Positions 9,166 through 17,039 of a stretch of DNA of 30,225 nucleotides are shown piece after piece. Position 1 is the first letter of the stretch. Each line of letters starts with the position of its first letter. Both the position numbers and the translations under genes were made by a program. The DNA is from UBA4722 sp044221135 (lineage in GTDB: Bacteria > Pseudomonadota > Gammaproteobacteria > DSM-16500), in assembly GCA_044221135.1 (NCBI GenBank), contig JBGAPT010000023.1, forward strand, positions 1 through 30,225, read 5' to 3'. The notes beneath the pieces were generated by a model. The model did no database searches, had not been told where the DNA came from, and was given only the letters and a program-made list of their open reading frames with translations.

Positions 9166-10089
9166 ATGTTAAAAAAAATTGATGGTATTTTATTGCTTGA
9201 TAAGCCCATGTTCATTACTTCGAATGGTGCATTGCAGCGTGTGAAGCGATTATTTGGCGCTAAAAAAGCAGGTCATACGGGCAGTTTGGATCCTCTTGCA
9301 ACCGGCATGCTGCCTATTTGCTTTGGCGAGGCAACGAAATTTTCTCAGTTTTTGTTAGAGTCTGATAAATGTTATCAAGTCGAAGCAAAATTGGGAGTAA
9401 AAACACGCACAGGTGATGCGGAAGGAGAAATCATTGCAACGAAGCCTATAGGCGATGTCACTCGTGAATACATTGAAACAGTGTTGCGTCAATTTGAGGG
9501 GCTTATCCAACAAATTCCACCCATGTATTCAGCGCTTAAAATTCAAGGTAGACCCTTGTATGAGCTAGCACGTCAAGGCATTGAAATTCCACGCGAAGCG
9601 CGCTCCGTGCATATTTATCGTTTACAGTTAATTGATTTTCAAACGGATACGCTGCAATTAGAAGTGCAATGCAGTAAAGGCACTTATGTGCGTACTCTTG
9701 TTGAAGATATAGGTGAGTTATTAGGGTGTGGCGCACATGTGAGCGCATTACGTCGTTCTGTGGTGCTGCCCTATAATGAAATAAAAATGTATACGTTGGC
9801 TGCATTAGAAGAAGCGCATAAGCAATTTGGTATGGATGCTTTAATTCAATATCTGCTTCCGTTAGAAACGTCTGTACAAACACTCCCCGCCATTAAACTT
9901 TCTAACACCGCTGCTTTTTATATGAAAACAGGACAACCCGTCATGATCCCTCATTTTCCTGCGCAAGGGCTCGTCCGTATTTTTTCGCATCACGATGAAT
10001 TTATGGGGGTGGGTGAAATTCTGGAAGATGGTCGTGTAGCACCACGTCGCTTGATTTCTTTGCCGCAGAAAATGGCAAAAGCGGTGTGA
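9166..10089 (+). CDS. truB: tRNA pseudouridine(55) synthase TruB
   Basis: TruB makes pseudouridine 55 in the T loop of tRNAs. The catalytic Asp is D42 in GHTGSLDPLATGMLP (36-50), and the second conserved block KCYQVEAKLGVKTRTGDAEG follows. RGTRVRTL-type recognition appears as KGTYVRTLVEDIGELLG. A PUA-like domain occupies about 245-300 (GVGEILEDGRVAPRRLI). The length of 307 aa is normal. One small oddity: the usual KPxGxTSN near the N-terminus reads KPMFITSN, so the conserved Gly is Phe. It is the last gene tightly packed with infB-rbfA; rpsO follows after a 184-bp gap with its own promoter. Confidence 0.96.
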   Translation: MLKKIDGILLLDKPMFITSNGALQRVKRLFGAKKAGHTGSLDPLATGMLPICFGEATKFSQFLLESDKCYQVEAKLGVKTRTGDAEGEIIATKPIGDVTREYIETVLRQFEGLIQQIPPMYSALKIQGRPLYELARQGIEIPREARSVHIYRLQLIDFQTDTLQLEVQCSKGTYVRTLVEDIGELLGCGAHVSALRRSVVLPYNEIKMYTLAALEEAHKQFGMDALIQYLLPLETSVQTLPAIKLSNTAAFYMKTGQPVMIPHFPAQGLVRIFSHHDEFMGVGEILEDGRVAPRRLISLPQKMAKAV

Positions 10090-10205
10090 TATACCAACTG
10101 CCGCACTTCGGGCAGCGCACAATCAGGATAATTTTTATGCAAAATGGACATTCTAGCAGCAAGTAGTCTAAAATCAAGTAAAAGCTGTTCCTTGCTGATT
10201 AATGC

Positions 10206-10234
10206 TTGTTCTCGCCGCCCGTCCCCGCTACAAT
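10206..10234 (+). promoter_or_regulatory. rpsO promoter
   Basis: TTGTTC (10206-10211) and TACAAT (10229-10234) are separated by 17 bp and lie 40 bp before the rpsO ATG. E. coli rpsO also has its own promoter between truB and rpsO. Confidence 0.65.
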
Positions 10235-10273
10235 AGCCGTCTTTTATAAATACTGAATTTGGGAGTGAGATAC

Positions 10274-10543
10274 ATGTCGTTAACCACGGCTGCGACAGCG
10301 CAGATTATAAAGACTCATCAACAGTCAAAGAATGATACCGGTTCTTCTGAAGTACAAATTGCTTTATTGACTGCACGCATTGAATACTTAACTGAACATT
10401 TGAAAATCCATAAACATGATTTTCATACCCGCTATGGTTTGACAAATCTTGTGAGCCAAAGACGTAGGTTATTGAATTATCTCAAAAGAAAAGATTTAAA
10501 AGCGTATCGTGAGTTGATTCAGAAGTTGGACATGCGCGGATAA
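10274..10543 (+). CDS. rpsO: 30S ribosomal protein S15
   Basis: S15 is a primary 16S rRNA-binding protein of the 30S platform. The 89-aa product matches the family length. It has the signature stretches NDTGSSEVQIALLTARI, HKHDFHTRYGL and VSQRRRLLNYLKRKD. The start at 10274 (MSLTTAATAQII) fits the family N-terminus and has GGAG 8 nt upstream; a TTG five codons earlier is not credible. It lies between truB and pnp as in most gammaproteobacteria. Whether this S15 represses its own mRNA through a leader structure cannot be judged from the 33-nt leader. Confidence 0.97.
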   Translation: MSLTTAATAQIIKTHQQSKNDTGSSEVQIALLTARIEYLTEHLKIHKHDFHTRYGLTNLVSQRRRLLNYLKRKDLKAYRELIQKLDMRG

Positions 10544-10677
10544 GTTTGGGCTACTTTATTTGTCCTTTACGTTCCATTCCCCTCACGATTACTACCTTCT
10601 CTGCGGCCTTTTTTATCGTATTTTTTCCGGGTCGCGGGCTTAGGATTAAAAATGTTTCATATTGATAGGATACTTAC

Positions 10678-12774
10678 ATGGGCTCAGTAACAAAGACACT
10701 ACGCTACGGCAATCATACCTTAACACTTGAAACAGGTGTTGTTGCACGGCAAGCGACAGGTTCAGTCATGGTCACGATGGATGATACCGTCGTATTAGTG
10801 ACTGCGGTTGGCAAAGAAATTGATAATGTAGACCGTGATTTTTTCCCTTTAACGGTTAATTATCAAGAGCGTACTTATGCTGCAGGCCGTATCCCAGGGG
10901 GTTACATCAAACGTGAAGGCAGGCCCAGTGAAAAAGAAACATTAACTTCTCGTTTAATTGACCGTCCTTTACGTCCTTTGTTTCCCAAAGGCTTTACTAG
11001 CGAAGTCCAAGTTATTGCAACAGTTTTATCGATGAATCCAGAAATTGATCCTAGCATTCCTGCGATGATTGGTGCTTCTGCTGCTTTAGCTGTTTCAGGA
11101 TTACCTTTTATGGGGCCGCTAGGTGCTGCGCGTGTAGGTTATATCGACGGTGCTTATATTTTAAATCCAACATATTCCGAATTAAAAAAATCGCAACTAG
11201 AAATGGTGGTCGCAGGAACGGAACATGCTGTGCTAATGGTGGAATCAGAAGCACAAGAATTATCGGAATCTGTGATGTTAGGTGCAGTGATGTTTGGTCA
11301 TCGCGAAATGCAGGCAGTGATCAATGCCATTAAAGAATTAGCAAGTGAAGGGGGCAAGGCAGCTTGGGAGTGGGAAGCACCTAGTATGAATCTGGCAGTC
11401 CAAAAAAATGTGACTGAGTTGGCAAAAGCTGAAATCACCCGCGCTTACCAAATAAGCGATAAGCAAGAACGTCAAGATACTATCTCAGATATACGTGACT
11501 CTGTTTTAGAGCAAGTGTTACTCGCCAATGCGGGCAAAGAAGATGAAACAGTTTTAACTGCAGATATTAAATATGTATTGAATCATCTTGAAAGCGATAT
11601 AGTACGTAGCCGTATTTTAGATGGCCTTCCACGTATTGATGGACGAGATACTAAAACAGTACGTCCTATTAATATTAAAACGGGCTTTTTGCCACGCACA
11701 CATGGTTCTGCTTTATTTACCCGTGGTGAAACGCAAGCTATTGTGGTTGCCACTTTAGGCACAGAACGTGATTCCCAAGTCATTGATGCGTTAGAAGGTG
11801 AACGTAAAGAGACTTTTATGCTGCATTATAACTTTCCTCCTTTTTCAGTGGGTGAAGTAGGTTTTGTAGGCAGCCCAAAGCGTCGTGAAATTGGTCATGG
11901 CCATTTAGCAAGACGTAGCTTAGCAGCTGTTTTACCATCACAAGCGGAGTTTTCTTATGTGCTTCGTGTTGTATCCGAAATTACAGAATCGAATGGTTCA
12001 AGTTCAATGGCGACTGTTTGCGGTGCAAGCTTAGCATTGATGGATGCGGGTGTGCCAACACGGGCGCATGTTGCAGGTATTGCGATGGGTTTAGTCAAAG
12101 AAGGCGATCGTTATGCGGTATTGTCCGATATTTTAGGTGATGAGGATCACTTGGGCGATATGGATTTTAAAGTAGCGGGTACTTTAGCGGGTGTGACTGC
12201 GTTGCAAATGGATATCAAAATTGATGGTATTACTGAAAATATTATGAAAGATGCTTTGGATCAAGCTAAAGCAGGACGTTTACATATCTTAGAAATTATG
12301 AACCGTACACTGAGCCATCCACGCACTGAAATGTCTGCTTATGCACCCCGTATCTTAACGATGCGTGTGCCATCAGATAAAATTCTCGATGTCATTGGCA
12401 AGGGCGGCGTGATGATTCGTGCGCTGACCGAAGAAACCGGTACAGTCATTGATATTAGCGATGATGGTGTAGTGCGTATTGCCGCTGCTGATTTAGCTGC
12501 TTGCGAAAATGCAATGCGTCGTATTGAATCGATCACAGCAGATGTTGCAATTGGATGTGTATATGAAGGCACTGTTGTGAAGCTAATGGATTTTGGTGCG
12601 ATCGTCAATATTCTTCCTGGCAAACAAGGCTTAGTGCATATTTCACAGATTGCAAATGAGCGAGTTGAAAAAGTCGGTGATAAATTGGCGGAAGGCCAAG
12701 TGGTTAAAGTGAAAGTGATTGAGATGGATAAGCAGGGTAGAATTCGGTTGAGTATGAAAGAGGTAGAAGCATAG
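10678..12774 (+). CDS. pnp: Polyribonucleotide nucleotidyltransferase (PNPase)
   Basis: PNPase is a phosphorolytic 3'-5' exoribonuclease and degradosome component. The 698-aa protein has RNase PH domain 1 with the RNA-contacting loop IPGGYIKREGRPSE, an all-helical linker, and RNase PH domain 2 with the catalytic aspartates D488 and D494 in LGDEDHLGDMDFKVAG. These are followed by a KH domain (about 553-612, GKGG) and an S1 domain (about 620-692). AGGA lies 7 nt upstream of the ATG. It ends right after the S1 domain and lacks the short tail of the 711-aa E. coli enzyme. The 134-bp gap from rpsO shows no clear terminator or RNase III-type hairpin. Confidence 0.98.
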   Translation: MGSVTKTLRYGNHTLTLETGVVARQATGSVMVTMDDTVVLVTAVGKEIDNVDRDFFPLTVNYQERTYAAGRIPGGYIKREGRPSEKETLTSRLIDRPLRPLFPKGFTSEVQVIATVLSMNPEIDPSIPAMIGASAALAVSGLPFMGPLGAARVGYIDGAYILNPTYSELKKSQLEMVVAGTEHAVLMVESEAQELSESVMLGAVMFGHREMQAVINAIKELASEGGKAAWEWEAPSMNLAVQKNVTELAKAEITRAYQISDKQERQDTISDIRDSVLEQVLLANAGKEDETVLTADIKYVLNHLESDIVRSRILDGLPRIDGRDTKTVRPINIKTGFLPRTHGSALFTRGETQAIVVATLGTERDSQVIDALEGERKETFMLHYNFPPFSVGEVGFVGSPKRREIGHGHLARRSLAAVLPSQAEFSYVLRVVSEITESNGSSSMATVCGASLALMDAGVPTRAHVAGIAMGLVKEGDRYAVLSDILGDEDHLGDMDFKVAGTLAGVTALQMDIKIDGITENIMKDALDQAKAGRLHILEIMNRTLSHPRTEMSAYAPRILTMRVPSDKILDVIGKGGVMIRALTEETGTVIDISDDGVVRIAAADLAACENAMRRIESITADVAIGCVYEGTVVKLMDFGAIVNILPGKQGLVHISQIANERVEKVGDKLAEGQVVKVKVIEMDKQGRIRLSMKEVEA

Positions 12775-12794
12775 GTCAGGTCAAGGCCAGAATT

Positions 12795-12820
12795 TGCCTT
12801 CTGCCTTCTGCCTGAAGGCA
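12795..12820 (+). repeat. Tandem heptamer with hairpin after pnp
   Basis: TGCCTTC is repeated at 12795-12801 and 12802-12808 and partly at 12809-12813. The second copy pairs with GAAGGCA (12814-12820) to give a 7-bp stem with a 5-nt loop. No T run follows, so this is a poor intrinsic terminator, although it sits where one would be expected between convergent genes. Confidence 0.5.
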
Positions 12821-12830
12821 CGGAGATTCT

Positions 12831-13208
12831 TCATAAGTCTGATTTTGGATAAGTTGGACCACGCTTGATTGATATCTTAAGGAATATTTCTCCAAGTTTC
12901 TTCATTTGGTTTGTAAAATCATCAATAGTCATATTTAATTTCAACATACCCTCTGTGCTTGCGGCAAGTTTTCCCCCATCCTTGCACAGTACGAACGGAC
13001 CAGCGGGGAAAATAAATTCTTCTATGTTCGCGGAAAAACCAGGGCAGCTAATACTGATGATTTGTGAAGTATGTTTAATAGTAAGCATGCTACCTTGTCC
13101 ATCTGTTACAATTACAAAAGTACCTTCCCAATCATTGATGTCTGCAAGTAGTATTGGCGAAGATAAAATCAACATGGAAAAAGTAATTAACCAGATTAAT
13201 TTTTTCAT
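12831..13208 (-). CDS. Small secreted protein of unknown function
   Basis: I do not recognise the family. The start at 13208 gives a clear Sec signal peptide (MKKLIWLITFSMLILSSPILLA, cleaved near residue 22) and a mature protein of about 103 aa. The mature part has two cysteines (C55 and C75) that could form a disulfide. It opens with a beta-rich segment (DWEGTFVIVTDGQGSMLTI) and ends in a basic tail. A longer reading from 13283 would run back into ppa and hide the signal peptide. The gene starts 34 bp after the ppa stop on the same strand and may be read from that transcript. A purine-rich AGAGAAAA precedes the ATG. Confidence 0.75.
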   Translation of the reverse strand: MKKLIWLITFSMLILSSPILLADINDWEGTFVIVTDGQGSMLTIKHTSQIISISCPGFSANIEEFIFPAGPFVLCKDGGKLAASTEGMLKLNMTIDDFTNQMKKLGEIFLKISIKRGPTYPKSDL

Positions 13209-13242
13209 AGTTATTTTCTCTGTTGTGTCAAAATGAATATAT

Positions 13243-13791
13243 TTATTGAGTGGTGTGAAGAATACTTTTCTTAAACCGCTCAACCCCAGCTAAAATCTCC
13301 TTCTTCGCGGCTTCCGCATTCTGCCATCCATTAGTCTTTACCCACTTTCCTTTTTCCAAATCTTTATAATGCTGAAAAAAATGCTCAACCGATGCAAGAA
13401 ATTCCATCCCTAAATCTTCGGGCTTTTGAATATGTTGGTATCGTGTAGAAAGTTTATCTACTGGTACACCTAATATTTTGGTATCTACACCGGATTCATC
13501 TGTCATTAATAACATCCCAATGGGCCGACAACGAATCACAACACCGGGTGCCAATGAAAAAGGCGCTACCACTAACACATCAACTGGATCACCATCTTCC
13601 GATAATGTATGCGGAATAAAACCATAATCACAGGGATAATGCATACAAGTCGCGACGAATCTATCTACCATCAACATCCCACTTTTTTTATCGACTTCAT
13701 ATTTAATAGGGTCGCTATGCGAAGAAATTTCAATAATGACATTCACATCATTAGGTACGTCACGACCGACTGGTAATTTTTCTAAGCTCAT
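13243..13791 (-). CDS. ppa: Inorganic pyrophosphatase (family I, soluble)
   Basis: Hydrolyses pyrophosphate released in nucleotide, tRNA-charging and polymer synthesis, pulling those reactions forward. The protein is 182 aa, the usual size (176 in E. coli). The metal-binding signature DGDPVDV is at 66-72, and other active-site positions are conserved: E21, K30, R44, and YGFIPHTL. AAGGA lies 7 nt before the ATG. It follows trhO on the same strand after only 15 bp, so the two are probably co-transcribed, with the small secreted protein downstream. Confidence 0.97.
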   Translation of the reverse strand: MSLEKLPVGRDVPNDVNVIIEISSHSDPIKYEVDKKSGMLMVDRFVATCMHYPCDYGFIPHTLSEDGDPVDVLVVAPFSLAPGVVIRCRPIGMLLMTDESGVDTKILGVPVDKLSTRYQHIQKPEDLGMEFLASVEHFFQHYKDLEKGKWVKTNGWQNAEAAKKEILAGVERFKKSILHTTQ

Positions 13792-13806
13792 GTTGAATTC
13801 CTTAAT

Positions 13807-14517
13807 TTATAGAGTGATTGGTTGTAAATTGGGGTCTAGCGCTATCCGTTCATCAAACACAAAACAAGCGCCTTCATAATGTGCGCCGCCTTCCATAGCA
13901 AAATAATTTAAAATACCACCATTCAATTGGTACACTTCAGAAAATCCTTTATTTAATAGGTGCACTCCTGCTTTTTCACAGCGCACTCCGCCTGTGCAGA
14001 ACATTACGACGGGTTTATCAGCAGGTAAATTTTCTACTGCTTGAGGGAATTCACAAAAATCCTGAATATTAAGTGTTGTTGCACCCACAAAAGTACCGAG
14101 CTCGACTTCATAATCATTACGCGTATCTAAAATAGTAAGTTCACGGCCTTGATCTAGCCACTGTTTAAATTGCTGAGGCGAGATAGCTGGTACACGCTGT
14201 GTTTCTGGGCAGATTTCGGGTCGTCGTAGTGTGATAATTTCTTTTTTAAGTTTCACTTTGAGACGTTTAAAAGGCTGAGTAGCGGAGTCACTTTCTCTGA
14301 AAGTCATATCGCTGAAACTTGCATGAGCAGTGAGGTACGCCTTAAAAGCGATAATATCAGCCAATTTACCTGCTAACGTGATATTAATTCCTTCAGGGCT
14401 TAATAATATCGTGCCTTTTAACATCAATTCGTCACATTGGTTGAGTAAAGAAATGCGTAACTCAGATAAGTTATCCAAGGTGATAAATTTGTAGCCTGCG
14501 ATGTTAAGAATTTGCAT
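13807..14517 (-). CDS. trhO: tRNA uridine(34) hydroxylase TrhO (rhodanese-domain protein)
   Basis: TrhO/YceA proteins add oxygen to U34 of tRNAs, the first step to 5-methoxy- or 5-carboxymethoxy-uridine. The protein has an N-terminal ferredoxin-like domain (GYKFITLDNL, KGTILLSPEGIN) and a rhodanese domain. The active-site loop is CTGGVRCEKAG, with Cys174 and Cys180. It ends with the family element CFVFDERIALD. At 236 aa it is the short form without the C-terminal extension of the 350-aa E. coli protein. I chose 14517 because MQILNIAGYKFITL aligns with family N-termini; a start at 14595 adds 26 atypical hydrophobic residues. The upstream SD is weak. It is probably in an operon with ppa. Confidence 0.9.
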   Translation of the reverse strand: MQILNIAGYKFITLDNLSELRISLLNQCDELMLKGTILLSPEGINITLAGKLADIIAFKAYLTAHASFSDMTFRESDSATQPFKRLKVKLKKEIITLRRPEICPETQRVPAISPQQFKQWLDQGRELTILDTRNDYEVELGTFVGATTLNIQDFCEFPQAVENLPADKPVVMFCTGGVRCEKAGVHLLNKGFSEVYQLNGGILNYFAMEGGAHYEGACFVFDERIALDPNLQPITL

Positions 14518-14707
14518 AAGTCTTGCGGTGAATAGTAAGGCCAAAAAATGAGTGACCACTTTACTCGAGAAAGGCAAGAACGTCAAATTGTGCATAGCTT
14601 CTGGACGTAACCACCTTTGCCTGCTGAGTTTTTAGGGTAAAAGGACACTGGAAAATTTCAGTACAACCCAGTAAGCTATCCCCCTCTATAAAAAAAGGAG
14701 CTATTTC

Positions 14708-15049
14708 ATGGATTGCCTGTTTTGTAAAATTGCTCAGGGGATCGTGCCAGCTGAGATTGTATATCAAGATAACCAGGTTGTGGCGTTTAACGATATTAAT
14801 CCCCATGCGCCACACCATAAGCTCATCATTTCGCGCAAGCATATTGCGACGCTCAATGAGGCCAGTGAAGAAGATACGGCTCTGCTTGGTCATTTACTGC
14901 AAACAGCCAAAAAATTGGCAAAAGAAAGTAATATTGCAGAAGAAGGTTATCGTTTAGTCATCAATTGTAATCCAGGTGCAGGCCAAACAGTATTCCACAT
15001 TCATGTGCATTTATTAGGGGGGCGTCGTTTAACTTGGCCACCTGGGTAA
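14708..15049 (+). CDS. HIT-family (HinT-like) purine nucleoside phosphoramidase
   Basis: A histidine-triad protein of the HinT branch, which hydrolyses AMP-lysine and other adenosine phosphoramidates. It has the N-terminal zinc-type motif DCLFCKIAQG, the substrate block FNDINPHAPHHKLII, and the histidine triad HIHVH at 97-101, followed by LLGGRRLTWPPG. The 113-aa length is normal. GGAG lies 7 nt upstream of the ATG. It diverges from trhO across a 190-bp gap and is followed by folE after 72 bp on the same strand. Confidence 0.95.
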   Translation: MDCLFCKIAQGIVPAEIVYQDNQVVAFNDINPHAPHHKLIISRKHIATLNEASEEDTALLGHLLQTAKKLAKESNIAEEGYRLVINCNPGAGQTVFHIHVHLLGGRRLTWPPG

Positions 15050-15121
15050 GTTAGACGTTTTACTCCGAGTGTGTTGCATAGAAACAAGAAAATAATATAA
15101 ATCTAAAGCATAGGTGAAGTA

Positions 15122-15673
15122 GTGAAAAGTCAGTTTAAAAAAATTATTACGGCAATAGGTGAGGATGTTGAACGCGATGGTTTAAAAGAAACACCCCAAC
15201 GTGCAGCGAGAGCTTTGCAATTCCTAACACAAGGTTACACACAGTCAGTTGAAGAAATTGTGAATGGCGCATTATTTGAAACAGATAATGATGAAATGAT
15301 TATAGTGAAAGACATAGAGCTGTATTCATTATGCGAACATCACTTACTTCCTTTTATTGGCAAGTGTCATGTTGCCTATATTCCGAGTGGTAAAGTAGTA
15401 GGATTATCAAAAGTCGCGCGCATTGTAGATATGTTTGCACGACGTTTGCAAGTTCAAGAAAGGCTTACCAAGCAAATTGCAGAAACAATGTTGGAAATTA
15501 CAGGTGGTTGGGGCGTAGGTGTTATCATTGAAGCGAAACATCTATGCATGATGATGCGAGGTGTGGAAAAGCAAAACTCTGTGATGACCACGTCAGTCAT
15601 GCTCGGCGGTTTTCGTACTGATCGTGGGACACGTTCAGAATTTTTAAGTTTGGTGCGAAAAAGATCTTATTAA
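15122..15673 (+). CDS. folE: GTP cyclohydrolase I
   Basis: FolE converts GTP to 7,8-dihydroneopterin triphosphate, the first step of tetrahydrofolate synthesis and of queuosine precursors. The zinc ligands C71, H74 and C142 are present in LYSLCEHHLLPFIGKCHV and KHLCMMMRGVEKQ. The conserved GLSKVARIVDMFARRLQVQE also matches. The 183-aa product is the short bacterial form. The start is a GTG preceded by AGGTGA five nt upstream; no better in-frame ATG exists before the conserved region. The 324-bp stretch that follows carries no protein gene but a small RNA. Confidence 0.96.
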   Translation: MKSQFKKIITAIGEDVERDGLKETPQRAARALQFLTQGYTQSVEEIVNGALFETDNDEMIIVKDIELYSLCEHHLLPFIGKCHVAYIPSGKVVGLSKVARIVDMFARRLQVQERLTKQIAETMLEITGGWGVGVIIEAKHLCMMMRGVEKQNSVMTTSVMLGGFRTDRGTRSEFLSLVRKRSY

Positions 15674-15731
15674 GTCATGATAACACCAGCGTGTAAGACT
15701 AATGCTATGTTAATACTAGGATAATACCATC

Positions 15732-15739
15732 TAAGAAAT
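15732..15739 (+). promoter_or_regulatory. Possible LetA-like half site upstream of the small RNA
   Basis: TAAGAAAT matches the left half of the TNAGAAATTTCTNA element known upstream of rsmY and rsmZ in Legionella. The right half (AATCCG) does not match. It lies about 125 bp before the predicted RNA start. Confidence 0.25.
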
Positions 15740-15813
15740 AATCCGTATTCATTTAACTAATTGTAAAATATAAAAATAATAAAGCACCTTTCTTCTTTCT
15801 ACAAAAAAAATAT

Positions 15814-15852
15814 TTGTTCAATGATCGGGCATGGCTATACTTTTGCTATGAT
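15814..15852 (+). promoter_or_regulatory. Promoter region of the RsmY/Z-like small RNA
   Basis: Two overlapping options are visible. One is TTGTTC (15814-15819) and TATACT (15836-15841), spaced 16 bp. The other is an extended -10, TGCTATGAT, at 15844-15852. The first would start transcription near 15848, the second near 15859. Confidence 0.6.
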
Positions 15853-15858
15853 TTACAG

Positions 15859-15995
15859 TTCAGGGATGAGTTAAGGACCGGTACAAGGACTGGTACTTTA
15901 GGTGTTAGGATAGTTTGCTTAAGGATTAGCAAACAGGGCTTGGATGCCTAGAGTAGGTAACGGGTAGGGGCAATCTCAAGGTTGTCCCTATTTTT
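15859..15995 (+). ncRNA. RsmY/RsmZ-like CsrA-sequestering small RNA (predicted)
   Basis: About 137 nt between a promoter and an intrinsic terminator, with no protein frame. Six GGA motifs occur: AGGGA (15862-15866), AAGGA (15873-15877), AAGGA (15885-15889), TAGGA (15906-15910), AAGGA (15921-15925) and TTGGA (15940-15944). The fifth sits in the 8-nt loop of a perfect 7-bp hairpin (GTTTGCT 15913-15919 with AGCAAAC 15928-15934). The sixth is in the 6-nt loop of GGGC/GCCT (15936-15949). The third is at the 3' side of the loop of ACCGGT/ACTGGT, which spans about 15877-15894. Repeated loop-displayed ANGGA motifs are the binding sites of CsrA/RsmA, and this is how RsmY, RsmZ and CsrB titrate that protein. 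The family call is inference from architecture; no covariance search was run. Confidence 0.8.
15965..15995 (+). terminator. Intrinsic terminator of the small RNA
   Basis: A 9-bp stem with one G·U pair (15965-15973 with 15982-15990) encloses an 8-nt loop and is followed by TTTTT (15991-15995). The stop codon of psd, on the other strand, is at 15998, so the terminator separates convergent units. Confidence 0.85.
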
Positions 15996-15997
15996 AT

Positions 15998-16843
15998 TTA
16001 TAGTGTCCCTGTTCCTACTAGTTGCCCCATCTTTACCGCTACAGCAGGCTGTAATAAGTCAGACCATTCCACTTTATCTTTAGCAAATAATATAATGACG
16101 GTAGATCCCATTTTGAAGTGTCCTAACTCTGCTCCACGTTCTATTTTTACAGTATCAGAATAGAGAGTGCTTTTTATCGTTTTTGCGAAGGGTTCTTCTG
16201 TAGACCAAGATGTTTGAATGCTACTCACTAACATTGCACCTACTAAAATAACAGCCATGGGTCCTATTGCAGTGTCGAACAAGCAAACTAAGCGTTCATT
16301 ACGTGAAAATAATTGTGGAATATGTTCAGTCGTGAGCTGGTTAACAGAAAAGAGTTTGCCGGGGATATAGATTGTTTCGCGTAATGTGCCAGTGAAAGGC
16401 ATATGGACGCGATGGTAATCTTTAGGGGCAAGGTATAGTGTTGCATAACGACCTTCAATAAAATTTTTTGCATGAGTCTCAAAGCCACCCAATAAAGCGG
16501 TTAATGTAAAATCAAAACCTTTTGCTTGGAGCAGTAAATCGTGTTGTATTTTACCTATTTGACTGACAGTGCCATCGACTGGGCAGGCAATTTGATTACT
16601 GCCTTGGACAATAGGTCTTAATTCTGGTTTTAATGCCCGAGTGAAAAAGCTATTAAATGTGGGGTAGTCTTCAATATGCTCCAGCTTAGCTGTGCTTAGA
16701 TCAGCATGGTAACGTTTAATAAGCAAATTAATTTGCCAATTTTTCCACCAGCGCCAACGGCATTCACAAAGTACGCCAGAGAGCCATGATAAAGCGCGCT
16801 GAGGGGCGAGATATTGAATGATTATTCTTAATTTATTTTGCAT
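15998..16843 (-). CDS. psd: Phosphatidylserine decarboxylase proenzyme
   Basis: Psd decarboxylates phosphatidylserine to phosphatidylethanolamine at the inner membrane. The proenzyme cleaves itself at a Gly-Ser bond to create a pyruvoyl group. Here the cleavage motif is MGST (245-248, new N-terminus S247) instead of the usual LGST. The catalytic triad residues are D90 (CPVDG), H147 (YHRVHMP) and S247, equivalent to D90, H147 and S254 of E. coli. The 281-aa length is close to the family norm. An amphipathic N-terminus could help membrane binding. The SD before the ATG is weak. The gene is transcribed toward the small RNA terminator. Confidence 0.95.
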   Translation of the reverse strand: MQNKLRIIIQYLAPQRALSWLSGVLCECRWRWWKNWQINLLIKRYHADLSTAKLEHIEDYPTFNSFFTRALKPELRPIVQGSNQIACPVDGTVSQIGKIQHDLLLQAKGFDFTLTALLGGFETHAKNFIEGRYATLYLAPKDYHRVHMPFTGTLRETIYIPGKLFSVNQLTTEHIPQLFSRNERLVCLFDTAIGPMAVILVGAMLVSSIQTSWSTEEPFAKTIKSTLYSDTVKIERGAELGHFKMGSTVIILFAKDKVEWSDLLQPAVAVKMGQLVGTGTL

Positions 16844-17039
16844 AAGGGTTGAGCATCACGTTTAAAAAAAAGGGATTATAACGTGGGTGAGACTATAACC
16901 ATAGGATTATCATCTTGCTCCTTGAGTAAGGGTGACAGCTGGACTGTTTACGAATACACTGAGAGTCTGTATTGATGCTTTGTAAAACAATAACTGACTG
17001 CTCATAGGAGAAAGTTATTATTTTTATAGAACGTAAAGG

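Noticed and set aside
9536..9883. 115-codon minus-strand open frame in truB
   Set aside because: Antisense to a conserved enzyme, with no start signal or recognisable domain.
10098..10115. CTGCC/GGCAG hairpin after truB as a terminator
   Set aside because: Only a 5-bp stem with an 8-nt loop and no T run.
10544..10677. Terminator or RNase III hairpin between rpsO and pnp
   Set aside because: Expected from E. coli, but I found T-rich stretches without a matching stem.
12339..12821. 160-codon minus-strand open frame over the end of pnp
   Set aside because: Antisense to the conserved KH and S1 domains of PNPase; composition is that of a mirror frame.
14518..14595. Upstream extension of trhO by 26 residues
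   Set aside because: Adds a hydrophobic leader not found in this cytoplasmic tRNA-modifying family; the ATG at 14517 matches family N-termini.
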